Assembly (NCBI RefSeq): GCF_026241205.1
Contig: NZ_JAPFQM010000001.1
Span: 1,736,001 to 1,800,000 of the forward strand
Direction of reading: 5' to 3'
Origin: Thermomicrobium sp. 4228-Ro
GTDB taxonomy: Bacteria; Chloroflexota; Chloroflexia; Thermomicrobiales; Thermomicrobiaceae
Length of the DNA stretch: 64,000 nt
Made by a program: the position numbers and the translations under genes. A model generated the notes under the pieces. It ran no database searches. It saw only the letters and a program-made list of their open reading frames with translations, and was not told where the DNA came from. Position 1 is the first letter of the stretch. Each line of letters opens with the position of its first letter. This document shows positions 19,010 to 27,322 of this stretch, one piece after another.

Positions 19010-19978
19010 ATGATGTCGGAGATGACCGAGCAGCGCCGGACCATGGCTCCGGCAGAGGTTGCCGCACCAGGAGCGGTGCTGTTGCCGCAGCGCAAGCCAC
19101 GCTCACTGTGGAGCGATGCCTGGCGGCAGTTCCGCCACCACCGGCTGGCGGTAGCAGGCAGTTTCGTTCTGCTGTTCTTGGTGCTCGCGACGCTCATCGG
19201 GCCGTTCCTCTGGCCGATCCCCTGGAACCACTTCGACATGACCGAGGCGCTGCAGGGGCCCTCGCTCGCGCATCCGTTCGGAACGACCGATCTCGGACAT
19301 GACATCTTCGCACGCATCCTGTGGGGCGGTCGTATCTCGATCGCGGTCGGTGTGGTCGCGATGCTCGTCGCGGTGGTTCTCGGCACGCTGATCGGTGCGA
19401 TTGCTGGGTACTTCGGAGGGTTCCTGGACTCGCTTCTGATGCGCATTACCGATATGTTCATCTCGATTCCCAGCTTACCGCTCCTCTTGCTGATTACCTA
19501 TTTGTTTCAGGATCGGATGAAGGCGATTTTCGGGATCGAGCTCGGCATGTTCTTGCTCATCGTGCTCGTCATCGGTGGTCTCAATTGGATGCCGGTGGCT
19601 CGCCTGGTTCGGGCCTCTTTCCTGTCGCTGAAGCAAAAGGAATTCGTCGAAGCTGCACACTGCATCGGGGTCGGGACTGGCGGGATCATTTTTCGCCACA
19701 TTCTCCCGAACACGCTGAGCCCGGTGATCGTCGCCGCGACCTTGGGGGTCGCCCAAGCGATCATCACGGAATCGGCGCTCTCGTTCCTCGGTCTCGGGTT
19801 TCCGCCGGACATCCCGACGTGGGGGCGCATGCTGTACGATGGAATCAACTGGATCGAGTTCGCGCCGTGGATGGTGCTCTTTCCTGGCGGAGCGATCTTC
19901 CTGACCGTCTTGAGCATCAACTATGTGGGTGATGGCTTGCGGGACGCACTCGATCCGCGGCGAATGTATGCCGTCTGA
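19010..19978 (+). CDS. ABC transporter permease, DppC/OppC type
   Basis: The 322-residue partner permease has a cytoplasmic N-terminus of about 45 residues, then a first helix (VAGSFVLLFLVLATLIGPFL). It contains GTTDLGHDIFARILWGGRISI, characteristic of DppC, and the EAA loop EAAHCIGVGTGGIIFRHILPNTL. C-terminal NYVGDGLRDALDPR is also family-typical. The likely start is the ATG at 19010 with GGGGGTGG ahead; the next codon is also ATG. thrC begins 5 nt after the stop, so the importer and threonine genes are probably one transcript. Confidence 0.94.
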   Translation: MMSEMTEQRRTMAPAEVAAPGAVLLPQRKPRSLWSDAWRQFRHHRLAVAGSFVLLFLVLATLIGPFLWPIPWNHFDMTEALQGPSLAHPFGTTDLGHDIFARILWGGRISIAVGVVAMLVAVVLGTLIGAIAGYFGGFLDSLLMRITDMFISIPSLPLLLLITYLFQDRMKAIFGIELGMFLLIVLVIGGLNWMPVARLVRASFLSLKQKEFVEAAHCIGVGTGGIIFRHILPNTLSPVIVAATLGVAQAIITESALSFLGLGFPPDIPTWGRMLYDGINWIEFAPWMVLFPGGAIFLTVLSINYVGDGLRDALDPRRMYAV

Positions 19979-19983
19979 GGAGC

Positions 19984-21303
19984 GTGTCGGTGGCAGGTGA
20001 GGGAGACCGCGAGCGATCGTCGGCTCTGGTTGCGGGACTGGCTGGCATTTCGTTGCGTTGTGGTCGCTGCGGGACAGCGATTGCAGCAGACCGTTCACCG
20101 GGGCGCTGCGGCTGCGGAGGTCTGTACGAAGTCGTGTACACCCGAGCGCCGGCGATCGATCTGCGCGCGTTCGAGCGACGGCTCGGCAGCTGGGAAGCAC
20201 TCGATCGGAGCGGAGTCTGGCGGTACCGTGAGCTGTTGCCGCCCCTCCCGTCGGAGCGTATCGTCACGCGTCCTGAGGGGAATACGAATTTGTATTCCCA
20301 TCCTGCGCTGTCAGCATGGACAGGGTGTACGAACCTGATCGTGAAGCACGAGGGCGAGAATCCGACCGGTTCCTTCAAGGATCGCGGCATGACCGTCGCG
20401 ATCTCCCACGCCCGAGCAGTCGGCGCCCGGGCTGTCGCGTGTGCCTCGACCGGAAACACTTCGGCGTCGGTCGCAGCCTACGCAGCCCTGGCCGGGCTAC
20501 CCAGCGTGGTCTTTCTTCCTGCTGGAAAGATCGCTGCAGGCAAGCTCGGCCAGGCGATCGCGTACGGTGCGCGTATCGTCCAGGTCGAGGGCGATTTCGA
20601 TGCGGCGATGCAGCTCGTGGAGGCGGCCAGCAGCGAGCTCGATCTCTACCTCTTGAACTCGGTGAATCCGTTCCGCCTCGAGGGCCAAAAGACGATCGTG
20701 TTCGAGCTCCTGCACCAGCTCGCGTGGGAACCTCCCGATTGGATCGTGTTGCCCGGTGGGAATCTAGGAAATACTGCGGCGTTCGGTGCAGCGCTCGAGC
20801 AACTCGTCCGGTGGGGACTTGTCGCTCAGCTGCCGCGTCTCGCCGTGATCCAAGCCGAGGGCGCTGCACCGTTTTACGCGGCGTATCGAAGCGGCTTCGT
20901 GGAACTTCGTCCAGTGCGCGCCGAAACGGTCGCCACGGCGATTCGTATCGGCAATCCGGTCAGCTACGAGCGGGCCAGGCGGGCGATCGAGTTCACGCGT
21001 GGCGTGGTGGAGATCGTTTCGGATGAGGAGATTCTGGATGCCAAGGCGGTCGTCGATCGAGCCGGCATCGGCTGTGAGCCGGCCTCGGCGGCATCAGTGG
21101 CAGGCGTTCGCAAACTCGTCGCCCAGGGTGTGATTCGTCCTGGTGATCGAGTGGTCGCCGTTCTGACTGGTCACGTGCTAAAAGATCCGGATGCGATCAT
21201 CGCCTATCATTTGGCTGGCGAGCGGCGTCCGCTCGCGAATCGCCCGGTGACGATTCCTCCCTCGCTGGCAGCGCTGCGAGAGGTGCTGGACGATGCAGGT
21301 TGA
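19984..21303 (+). CDS. thrC: threonine synthase
   Basis: This PLP enzyme converts O-phosphohomoserine to threonine. The 439-residue reading has a GTG start directly after the permease stop; GTG 19990 is an alternative. The N-terminus has a Cys-rich ribbon (LRCGRCGTA...CGCGGLYEV) seen in one class of threonine synthases. The PLP lysine is in NPTGSFKDRGM (Lys132), and the phosphate-binding stretch GGNLGNTAA follows. It overlaps thrB by 11 nt. Joint expression with a peptide importer would link amino-acid supply and synthesis (inference). Confidence 0.94.
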   Translation: MSVAGEGDRERSSALVAGLAGISLRCGRCGTAIAADRSPGRCGCGGLYEVVYTRAPAIDLRAFERRLGSWEALDRSGVWRYRELLPPLPSERIVTRPEGNTNLYSHPALSAWTGCTNLIVKHEGENPTGSFKDRGMTVAISHARAVGARAVACASTGNTSASVAAYAALAGLPSVVFLPAGKIAAGKLGQAIAYGARIVQVEGDFDAAMQLVEAASSELDLYLLNSVNPFRLEGQKTIVFELLHQLAWEPPDWIVLPGGNLGNTAAFGAALEQLVRWGLVAQLPRLAVIQAEGAAPFYAAYRSGFVELRPVRAETVATAIRIGNPVSYERARRAIEFTRGVVEIVSDEEILDAKAVVDRAGIGCEPASAASVAGVRKLVAQGVIRPGDRVVAVLTGHVLKDPDAIIAYHLAGERRPLANRPVTIPPSLAALREVLDDAG

Positions 21304-22234
21304 GGTGCGGGTGCCAGCATCGAGTGCGAATCTCGGCCCGGGTTTCGACGTCCTGGCGATCGCGCTCCGTTGGTACCTGCGCGTCCGGTACTCGCCGTCC
21401 GGTGGAAACGAGCTCGAGGTCGTAGCGGAGCCGGATCTTCGGGGCGGCCCCAATTTGGTTCTCGAAGCCATGCGGGTCTACGAGCAGGAATGCGGAGTGC
21501 GGCTTCCTGGTGGCGTCCTGCGTATCGATTCGGAGATCCCGGTCGCGCGGGGGCTCGGGAGCTCAGCGGCTGCGGTCGTCGCGGGGCTGGTGCTCGCCAA
21601 CGAGCTTTGTGGACAACCAGTCGCACGTGGTGAACTTTTTCGCCTGGCTTGTGCGATCGAAGGACATGGTGACAACGTAGGCGCGGCGCTCTACGGGGGT
21701 GCCGTTTTGGCTGTCGATGGTCCAGACGGGCCGGTCGTAGCCTCGATACCGATCCGAGCACGGTTGGCTGCGGTGCTCCTGGTTCCAGACTCACTCGGTT
21801 ACACCAGCGATGCGCGTTCGGTGCTTCCGCGCCGGATCCGGCGCGTGACGGCGGTGCGGACTGCTGCCCGGACGGCGCTGCTCGTCCTCGCCCTCACGAC
21901 CGGACAGCCGGACCTGCTCGCGACCGCGATGGAGGACGAGTTCCACCAGCCGTACCGCGCTGTTCTCTATCCGCATCTCGAGGAAGCGATTGCAGTCGCT
22001 CGCGACGCTGGGGCATACGGTGCGGCATTGAGCGGAGCTGGCCCAGCCGTCATCGCGCTCGTCCACCCGGCACGGGTGGAGGACGTCCGCCGTGCGTTTG
22101 CCGCGTTGATCGCACGGCGCGGTTATGCCGCCCAGGCCGTCGTATTACCGATCGACGAAGAGGGGGCGCGAGTTATGCAGTCACCAGTCGAATCGATCGG
22201 TTCGCGGCCCGAAAGGGCGAGCGCACCGGAGTGA
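21293..22234 (+). CDS. thrB: homoserine kinase (GHMP family)
   Basis: The 313-residue enzyme phosphorylates homoserine, supplying the substrate for ThrC encoded immediately upstream; the genes overlap by 11 nt. The N-terminus VRVPASSANLGPGFDVLAIAL and the ATP loop PVARGLGSSAAAVVAG are diagnostic, and GAYGAALSGAGPAVIAL near residue 240 is the third GHMP motif. The last 30 residues extend beyond the usual core. The following 275 nt contain no recognisable terminator, only a TACAAT box for the next gene. Confidence 0.95.
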   Translation: MQVEVRVPASSANLGPGFDVLAIALRWYLRVRYSPSGGNELEVVAEPDLRGGPNLVLEAMRVYEQECGVRLPGGVLRIDSEIPVARGLGSSAAAVVAGLVLANELCGQPVARGELFRLACAIEGHGDNVGAALYGGAVLAVDGPDGPVVASIPIRARLAAVLLVPDSLGYTSDARSVLPRRIRRVTAVRTAARTALLVLALTTGQPDLLATAMEDEFHQPYRAVLYPHLEEAIAVARDAGAYGAALSGAGPAVIALVHPARVEDVRRAFAALIARRGYAAQAVVLPIDEEGARVMQSPVESIGSRPERASAPE

Positions 22235-22436
22235 CGCTGTTGACCGAGCCAACGCACTCTCCACGCTGCCTCTCCCATTGAGCCCCGCGAAAAGAGAGCT
22301 ACTCACTGTCTTGCGAGAGAGCGAGAGGAGCACAGCTGTCGTCGACCGGCGGCGCTGTGACTCGATGTCATCGGCCGAGGTTCCTTCCCTGGGGTGACGC
22401 AGTAGGGGCGTTGGCTACGCTGGGCGAACCGAGCTG

Positions 22437-22442
22437 TACAAT
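22437..22442 (+). promoter_or_regulatory. candidate -10 for the small membrane protein gene
   Basis: TACAAT sits 68 nt before the ATG at 22510 in a locally A+T-rich patch. A TTGGCT (22411-22416) lies 20 nt upstream, longer than usual spacing, so the -35 is uncertain. Confidence 0.35.
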
Positions 22443-22509
22443 AATTACCGGGGTTGTTCAAACAGATCGCCACGGGGCCCGTCGAGGGAGGTGGAAACGG
22501 AGGTGCGCC

Positions 22510-22797
22510 ATGGAGTTCGGGACGTTCCTCCTGATGCTCGCGTTGAGTTACGGTTTCGGGGTGCTCTGGTACGATCTGCTTCCAGGGCGTCTTCCCGAGA
22601 AGGTCTGGCGGGTGGCGGCTTACCCGTTTCTCGGTATCTGGATCGCTGAGCAGCTGCCCGCCTTCGGACCCTCGTTTGGCGGACTCCATCTGGTCCATAC
22701 CGTCATCGGCTCGTTGGTTGCGGTTATCGTCGACTGGGTCATCAACCAGGCACGGCGACCAGCAGTGGTGCAGCAGTTCGAAGCACGAACCGCCTGA
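22510..22797 (+). CDS. small membrane protein of unknown function
   Basis: This is a 95-residue protein with ATG behind ACGGAGGTG. Hydrophobic segments at about 5-20, 33-50 and 60-78 suggest two or three membrane passes, with aromatic and Pro/Gly residues between (GVLWYDLLPGRLP, EQLPAFGPSFGGLH) and a short basic/polar C-terminus. I do not recognise a family. It looks monocistronic: a -10-like TACAAT lies upstream and a strong hairpin terminator at 22832-22863 follows 35 nt after the stop. Confidence 0.75.
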   Translation: MEFGTFLLMLALSYGFGVLWYDLLPGRLPEKVWRVAAYPFLGIWIAEQLPAFGPSFGGLHLVHTVIGSLVAVIVDWVINQARRPAVVQQFEARTA

Positions 22798-22831
22798 TGT
22801 CTCGCTGACCGCGACGGGCCTCGTCGGCGAG

Positions 22832-22863
22832 CGAGCCCCAGAACAGCTTTCTGGGGCTCGTTT
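22832..22863 (+). terminator. intrinsic terminator before the rpsF operon
   Basis: CGAGCCCCAGA and TCTGGGGCTCG form a perfect 11-bp stem around ACAGCTT, followed by TTT. It ends the small membrane protein transcript. The -10 of the rpsF promoter begins three bases after the stem, so terminator and promoter overlap. Confidence 0.78.
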
Positions 22864-22871
22864 GGTATACT
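22864..22871 (+). promoter_or_regulatory. extended -10 promoter for rpsF-ssb-rpsR
   Basis: TATACT at 22866-22871 is preceded by TG one base upstream (TTTGGTATACT), the extended -10 form that can work without a good -35. The expected -35 position lies inside the preceding terminator hairpin. The same 11 bases occur before moxR on the minus strand. The leader to the rpsF start would be about 110 nt. Confidence 0.5.
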
Positions 22872-22930
22872 GGCCACGCTCGCGGCGATAGGGCCGCGTA
22901 GTGTGTCGTTCCTTTCCGCGCTGTCGCCGA

Positions 22931-22955
22931 CCGGGTGAGGCAACGGCCCGGCTTT
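22931..22955 (+). promoter_or_regulatory. hairpin plus U-tract in the rpsF leader
   Basis: CCGGG (22931-22935) pairs with CCCGG (22947-22951) around an 11-nt loop and is followed by CTTTT, resembling a small attenuator 37 nt before the rpsF start. rpsF leaders in many bacteria bind the S6:S18 complex for autoregulation; whether this stem is that element is not shown by the sequence alone. Confidence 0.35.
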
Positions 22956-22991
22956 TGAGTACAGCGCGAACCCATGGGAAGGAGGTTTCCG

Positions 22992-23309
22992 TTGCCGCGT
23001 TACGAGCCAGAGCCGCGGAAATACGAACTCATGGTTTTGTTGCGTCCGGATCTCACGGATGAGCGACTGGAAGCGGCTATCGAGCGGATTCGGACGATGA
23101 TCGCCGACCAGGGTGGAACGGTGTCGTTCGAGAAGCGCGATACCCCGTGGGGTCGGCGTCGCCTGGCTTACCCGATCATGAAGTTCCAGGAAGCCTTTTA
23201 CGTGCTCTTCCAACTCGTTTGCCCGCCGTCGAAGGCGCGCGAGATCGAACGCGAACTCCGACTCAACGAACAAGTGCTGCGACATCTCATGGTACGCCTT
23301 GACACGTGA
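22992..23309 (+). CDS. rpsF: 30S ribosomal protein S6
   Basis: The start is the TTG at 22992, five bases after a perfect AAGGAGGT; an upstream in-frame ATG at 22974 would put that ribosome site inside the gene. The 105-residue protein begins PRYEPEPRKYELMVLLRPDL and contains TPWGRRRLAYPIMKFQEAFYVLFQ, the S6 core. S6 binds 16S rRNA as a heterodimer with S18, encoded two genes downstream; ssb lies between, the usual bacterial arrangement. Confidence 0.94.
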   Translation: MPRYEPEPRKYELMVLLRPDLTDERLEAAIERIRTMIADQGGTVSFEKRDTPWGRRRLAYPIMKFQEAFYVLFQLVCPPSKAREIERELRLNEQVLRHLMVRLDT

Positions 23310-23346
23310 GATACGCCGGAAACGAACCGGAGGCCCGGGGGGTACG

Positions 23347-23802
23347 ATGTCACGCGGACTGAATCGCATCGAGCTCATCGGTAACGTGGGCCGCGACCCC
23401 GAAATGCGCTATACGCCGTCCGGGGCTCCGGTCACACAGTTTCGCCTCGCGGTGAATTCGTTCCGCCGCAGCGGTGATACTGGGCAAGCTATCGAGGAGA
23501 CCGATTGGTTTACCGTGGTGTGCTGGAACCGGCTGGCTGAGTTCGCCGACCAGTACATCCGGAAAGGCACGAAGGTCTACGTGGCGGGGCGGTTGCGGAT
23601 CCGGCGCTTCACGGGAAACGACGGTATGGAGCGCACCGCCGTCGAGGTGGTCGCCCGGGAAGTGCTGTTGCTCAGTCCGCGACCGGCCGATGTGCCGGCT
23701 CCGACAGGGTTGCCGACCGAGGAAGAGGTTCCGGCACCGGATCTGCCGCCCGATTTGTCGTTCGACGACGAGGATCCATGGAACGATCAGGTACCATTCT
23801 GA
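23347..23802 (+). CDS. ssb: single-stranded DNA-binding protein
   Basis: The 151-residue protein starts at ATG 23347. The OB-fold spans about residues 1-108: LNRIELIGNVGRDPEMRYTPSGAPVTQFRLAV, then TDWFTVVCWNRLAEFADQYIRKGTKVYVAGRLR. A Pro/Glu/Asp-rich linker leads to the acidic tip DDEDPWNDQVPF, which docks SSB partner proteins. It coats exposed single strands in replication, repair and recombination. Located between rpsF and rpsR. Confidence 0.96.
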   Translation: MSRGLNRIELIGNVGRDPEMRYTPSGAPVTQFRLAVNSFRRSGDTGQAIEETDWFTVVCWNRLAEFADQYIRKGTKVYVAGRLRIRRFTGNDGMERTAVEVVAREVLLLSPRPADVPAPTGLPTEEEVPAPDLPPDLSFDDEDPWNDQVPF

Positions 23803-23826
23803 TCCACGGTGAGGGGTGAGGAAGCG

Positions 23827-24156
23827 ATGACCGAGGAACTGCAGCCGACAGGTGTTGCGGACAATGGCGCAACGGAGGTGCCCGAGGCGCAACAGGAGCA
23901 GGCTGCCGAAGCGTCTCGACCCAGTCGAGCGGCGACACGGTATTATCCGCGCAAGAAGGTCTGCGCCTTCTGTATGGATGGCATCAAGCAAATCGACTAC
24001 AAAGACTTCGGACGGCTCCGTCGGTACCTGTCGCCGCAGGCGAAGATCGAGCCACGCCGTTCGACCGGCACCTGCGCCAAGCACCAGCGGCAGTTGGCAC
24101 GGGCGATCAAGCGCGCGCGTCACCTCGCTCTGCTGCCGTTCGTACCGGAGCGATGA
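23827..24156 (+). CDS. rpsR: 30S ribosomal protein S18, zinc-binding form with N-terminal extension
   Basis: This 109-residue protein starts at ATG behind GGGGTGAGGAAG. The first 40 residues are an acidic, Ala/Gln/Glu-rich extension not found in typical 75-80-residue S18. The core follows: [31 protein letters not shown] ... [27 protein letters not shown]. Cys46, Cys49, Cys83 and His86 form a possible zinc site, so this is the C+ type S18. Partner of S6. Confidence 0.94.
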   Translation: MTEELQPTGVADNGATEVPEAQQEQAAEASRPSRAATRYYPRKKVCAFCMDGIKQIDYKDFGRLRRYLSPQAKIEPRRSTGTCAKHQRQLARAIKRARHLALLPFVPER

Positions 24157-24217
24157 GCGGTACCTGCTCGGTTTCCCCTGGGCAGGATCGTTCGGCCGCT
24201 GAGGAGCGAGGTGGCGC

Positions 24218-25600
24218 ATGCAGGAGCGCATCAGGCGATGGCTGCCTGGTCAGCGCGCAGCAGGGCAACGCGGCGCGCGCTCACGACGGTTGCCCCGGCG
24301 TGAGCGCGAGCGTCTTCATGAACGAGCTGCCTTGATCGGCGTGGCGTCGGTGATCGCCGTCGTCGCGCTCTTGTTGGGCGGCGGCGCGGTGTATCAATAC
24401 TGGTATCTTCCTCGCCAGGTTATCGTCGAAGTCAATGGGGAGCGCGTAACGCGGGGCGACTACTGGAAGATGCGCAAGCTCGAACTGCTCAACCAGATCA
24501 GTCAATACCAGCAGCTCGCGAACTTGACCACAGGGCAGCAGAGTACCCAATACCAGCAGCTCGCAGACCAAGCGCGTCAACAACTCGAGACGGTCGAAAA
24601 GGATCCGATCAACCAGCCGACGGTGGAACAGATGGTCGACGATCTGATCGTCGTACAGCGCATGGGTCAGCTCGGCGTCTCGATCGATCCGAAGGAGCTC
24701 GAGGAATACACGCTCAGCTTGTTCAGCAGCGTTCCACTATTGACCCCGACCCCGACACTCGGTGTCGATCCGACTGCTGCCGCTTGGGCAACGGCGACCG
24801 CAGCCGTAACGCCGACTCCGACGCCGACACCGACGCCAGAACCGGGAGTGACGCCGACACCGAGTCCCACCCCGACCCCGACGCCGTCAGTGTCACCAAC
24901 GGCGACACCCACCGTGCCGCCGGAAGAGGCGCGGGCCACGGCAACTGCCGTGATGGCTGAGTATCGCGACACTGTCCTCGATCAAGCTGGTCTGTCGTTC
25001 GACGACTTCAAACGATTCGTCGTGCGACCACTGCTGGCACGCGAGAAGGTCCAACGAGCCTTGGAGGAACAGATTCCGTTGCGTGGCGAGCAGGTGCACG
25101 CACGACATATTTTGCTGACCACACGAGAGGCTGCCGAACAGGCGCTCGCGGACATCCAAGGTGGTGCAGACTTCGTGACTGTCGCGAGGGAGCGGTCGAT
25201 CGATAGCGATACGGCACCGAACGGCGGCGATCTCGGCTGGCTGCCGCGCGGCTACATGCCTCCGGAGTTCGATGATGTGGCGTTCAGCCTTTCGCCTGGC
25301 GAGGTCGGGGGTCCGGTGCAGACGATCTACGGGTGGCACGTCATCCAGGTGTTGGAGCGCGATCCGGATCGGCCGATCAGCTTGCGCATGCTGGAAACGT
25401 TGCGCTCACGCGCTTTCCAGCGCTGGCTTGATGAGCAACGCCGGACGTCGACGATCGAATGGCATTTGGGGCTGACTCCGGTTCCGACACCGGCGACGCA
25501 GCCGTTCGTTGCCCCACCGGACGCACCACCAACGCCGACGCCGACCCCGACTCCGACACCGGCGGCCGGAGAGACACCAGCTGCGACGCCGACACCCTGA
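24218..25600 (+). CDS. membrane-anchored peptidylprolyl isomerase (SurA/PpiC type) with Thr-Pro tracts
   Basis: The 460-residue protein has a basic N-terminus, one membrane anchor (about 38-60), a SurA-type chaperone segment (about 65-170 and 240-285), and a parvulin domain (about 293-382: HARHILLTTREAAEQALADIQGGADF ... NGGDLGWLPRG ... YGWHVIQVLE). Thr-Pro-rich repeats interrupt the chaperone part (about 176-235) and form the C-terminal tail (about 437-460); at DNA level these are imperfect repeats of ACGCCGACC. It should fold exported proteins outside the membrane. The tracts may be flexible, surface-exposed linkers. Confidence 0.88.
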   Translation: MQERIRRWLPGQRAAGQRGARSRRLPRRERERLHERAALIGVASVIAVVALLLGGGAVYQYWYLPRQVIVEVNGERVTRGDYWKMRKLELLNQISQYQQLANLTTGQQSTQYQQLADQARQQLETVEKDPINQPTVEQMVDDLIVVQRMGQLGVSIDPKELEEYTLSLFSSVPLLTPTPTLGVDPTAAAWATATAAVTPTPTPTPTPEPGVTPTPSPTPTPTPSVSPTATPTVPPEEARATATAVMAEYRDTVLDQAGLSFDDFKRFVVRPLLAREKVQRALEEQIPLRGEQVHARHILLTTREAAEQALADIQGGADFVTVARERSIDSDTAPNGGDLGWLPRGYMPPEFDDVAFSLSPGEVGGPVQTIYGWHVIQVLERDPDRPISLRMLETLRSRAFQRWLDEQRRTSTIEWHLGLTPVPTPATQPFVAPPDAPPTPTPTPTPTPAAGETPAATPTP

Positions 25601-25637
25601 TGGGGGCCAGGCCAGCAGGCACGGGAGGCAAGCAGGG

Positions 25638-26639
25638 ATGCGCGCACCACCGATGATCCATTTCCGCGCGCGAGCTGCCCCATCAGCCGGTGGGCTTATC
25701 GGCCTGGGACTCTTCCTCGCGCTCGGGGCGACAGCGGTGCTCGCTGGTCTCGGGCTGGTCGGGTTAACCCGTTCGAGTTTGCCACCTCTCGCCCTCTGGC
25801 TGGTGTTCCTGGTGTGCGGTGGCGCGACAGCGCTCGTCGGCTATCTCCTCTTCGCGTACTTCTCCATCGGTTACGATATCACCGATGATTCGATCCGGAT
25901 CCGCTGGGCGAACCGCATCGAAGAGATACCCGTGGATCGGCTGAGTTATGCCGGGCCGGCAGCTCCGTTACTCGGGTCGGTGCGGCACGCCTGGCAGCCC
26001 TTTTGGCCCGGCTACTACGTTGGCTGGATCCGCGCTCCCTTCGGTCGGGTGCGGGTGGTCGCGACGCAACCGACGAGTCGCCAGCTCCTTCTTTCCACGG
26101 ATACACGTCACTGGGCGATTTCCCCGGCACAACCCGTTCTCTTTTTGGAACATATCGCGACGGTACGGCGACGACAGGCGCGTGGCACGGCACAGCCGGA
26201 AATCGCTGGCAGGGAACAGCTCGCCGCCGCGGGCTGGACAGCCGCGTTCCCGACGGTCGGGGACGTCGCGTCGGCGGGAATGGTGCGCGAACGCCCACGC
26301 GTGCTTCGCCCAGCGTTCCTGCGGGATCGGGTTGCGGTCGGTCTGCTCGTCGTCTCCGGAGCGCTGCTCCTCGGACTTGTCGGGTATCTCATCGTACGGT
26401 ACGAGACACTACCCGAGACGCTCGTTCTCCATTGGAACGCCTCGGGACTTCCGGATCGAATCGGGACACGACGTGATCTCTGGTTGTTGCCGTTCGTTGC
26501 CCTCATCGTCACGGTCGCGAATGTCGCGCTCGCCTTGTTGGCCGAGCAGCTCGAAGCGTTCGCGGCACGCCTCATTCTCGGTGGGACGGTCATCGTTCTC
26601 ATCCTGACGTGGGTCGCACTCCTGACGATCACGCTCTGA
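25638..26639 (+). CDS. membrane protein with PH-like and DUF1648 domains
   Basis: This 333-residue protein (ATG 25638; ATG 25653 is an alternative) has two N-terminal helices (about 15-36 and 46-70). A PH-like segment follows (YFSIGYDITDDSIRIRWANRIEEIPVDRLSYA ... RVRVVATQPTSRQLLLST), then two to three C-terminal helices. LPETLVLHWNASGLPDRIGTRRDLWLLP is the DUF1648 signature. Function unknown; such proteins often sit in membrane-stress or lipid operons. The CDP-alcohol phosphatidyltransferase gene starts 20 nt downstream. Confidence 0.75.
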   Translation: MRAPPMIHFRARAAPSAGGLIGLGLFLALGATAVLAGLGLVGLTRSSLPPLALWLVFLVCGGATALVGYLLFAYFSIGYDITDDSIRIRWANRIEEIPVDRLSYAGPAAPLLGSVRHAWQPFWPGYYVGWIRAPFGRVRVVATQPTSRQLLLSTDTRHWAISPAQPVLFLEHIATVRRRQARGTAQPEIAGREQLAAAGWTAAFPTVGDVASAGMVRERPRVLRPAFLRDRVAVGLLVVSGALLLGLVGYLIVRYETLPETLVLHWNASGLPDRIGTRRDLWLLPFVALIVTVANVALALLAEQLEAFAARLILGGTVIVLILTWVALLTITL

Positions 26640-26659
26640 CTCCATGCGAGGGGGCAGCC

Positions 26660-27322
26660 GTGGCGAATGCGATTACCGTAGGGCGTGTGGTGCTTCTGTT
26701 CATAGGAATCGCGCTTCTGTACACCGACCAACGGTGGTCGCTCGTCTTGGCCTGGGTACTCCTGCTCGTGGTCTTCGCTGGTGATGCGCTGGATGGAATC
26801 GTGGCGCGCCGACGCGGCACGACGACCGTGTTCGGGGCAGTCTTCGACATCGCCGGTGACCGAGTGGTCGAGAATGCGCTGTGGATCGTGTTCGCTGATC
26901 TCGGCCTGATCGGTGTCTGGGCACCGCTGCTGGTGATGACCCGAGGCTTTCTGGTCGATGGGTTGCGTAGCGTCGCGCTCCAAGCGGGACGAACACCGTT
27001 CGGCGAGCGGACGATGGCGCGGACGCGCCTGACGCGGTTCTTGACTGCCTCACGCACGATGCGCGCAGCGTATGGCGTAGCCAAGCTGGTGGCTTTCTTG
27101 TTCTTGGCTGGCGTCGTTGTGGAGCGACGCACGGGGTTTCCGCTGCTCGGTGCGCTGTTCCGTTCTCCTGCGCTCGTTGGTATCGGCTGGCTGGCTGTCT
27201 ATGTCACGCTGCTCCTCACGGTCGCGCGCGGTGTTCCAGTCCTCGTCGATGCCTGGCCGTATCTCCGCTGGAATCCGGAGCGCGTTGGAGACAGCGGCGT
27301 TCCCGATCCGTCGGCAGGATGA
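26660..27322 (+). CDS. CDP-alcohol phosphatidyltransferase (PgsA/PI-synthase family)
   Basis: The 220-residue integral membrane enzyme starts at GTG behind GAGGGGG. The full catalytic motif D-x2-D-G-x2-A-R-x8-G-x3-D-x3-D is present (Asp42, Asp45, Asp63, Asp67 in GDALDGIVARRRGTTTVFGAVFDIAGD). The family transfers a CDP-activated lipid onto an alcohol such as glycerol-phosphate or inositol-phosphate; the acceptor cannot be read from sequence. The stop overlaps the ATG of an acyltransferase gene by four bases, the pairing found for phosphatidylinositol/PIM genes in actinobacteria. Confidence 0.88.
   Translation: MANAITVGRVVLLFIGIALLYTDQRWSLVLAWVLLLVVFAGDALDGIVARRRGTTTVFGAVFDIAGDRVVENALWIVFADLGLIGVWAPLLVMTRGFLVDGLRSVALQAGRTPFGERTMARTRLTRFLTASRTMRAAYGVAKLVAFLFLAGVVVERRTGFPLLGALFRSPALVGIGWLAVYVTLLLTVARGVPVLVDAWPYLRWNPERVGDSGVPDPSAG

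Noticed and set aside
24820-24910. Short tandem repeats that could suggest a repeat array or CRISPR-like element
   Set aside because: The repeats are imperfect 6-9-nt units in frame with a coding region, have no spacers and encode a Thr-Pro linker.
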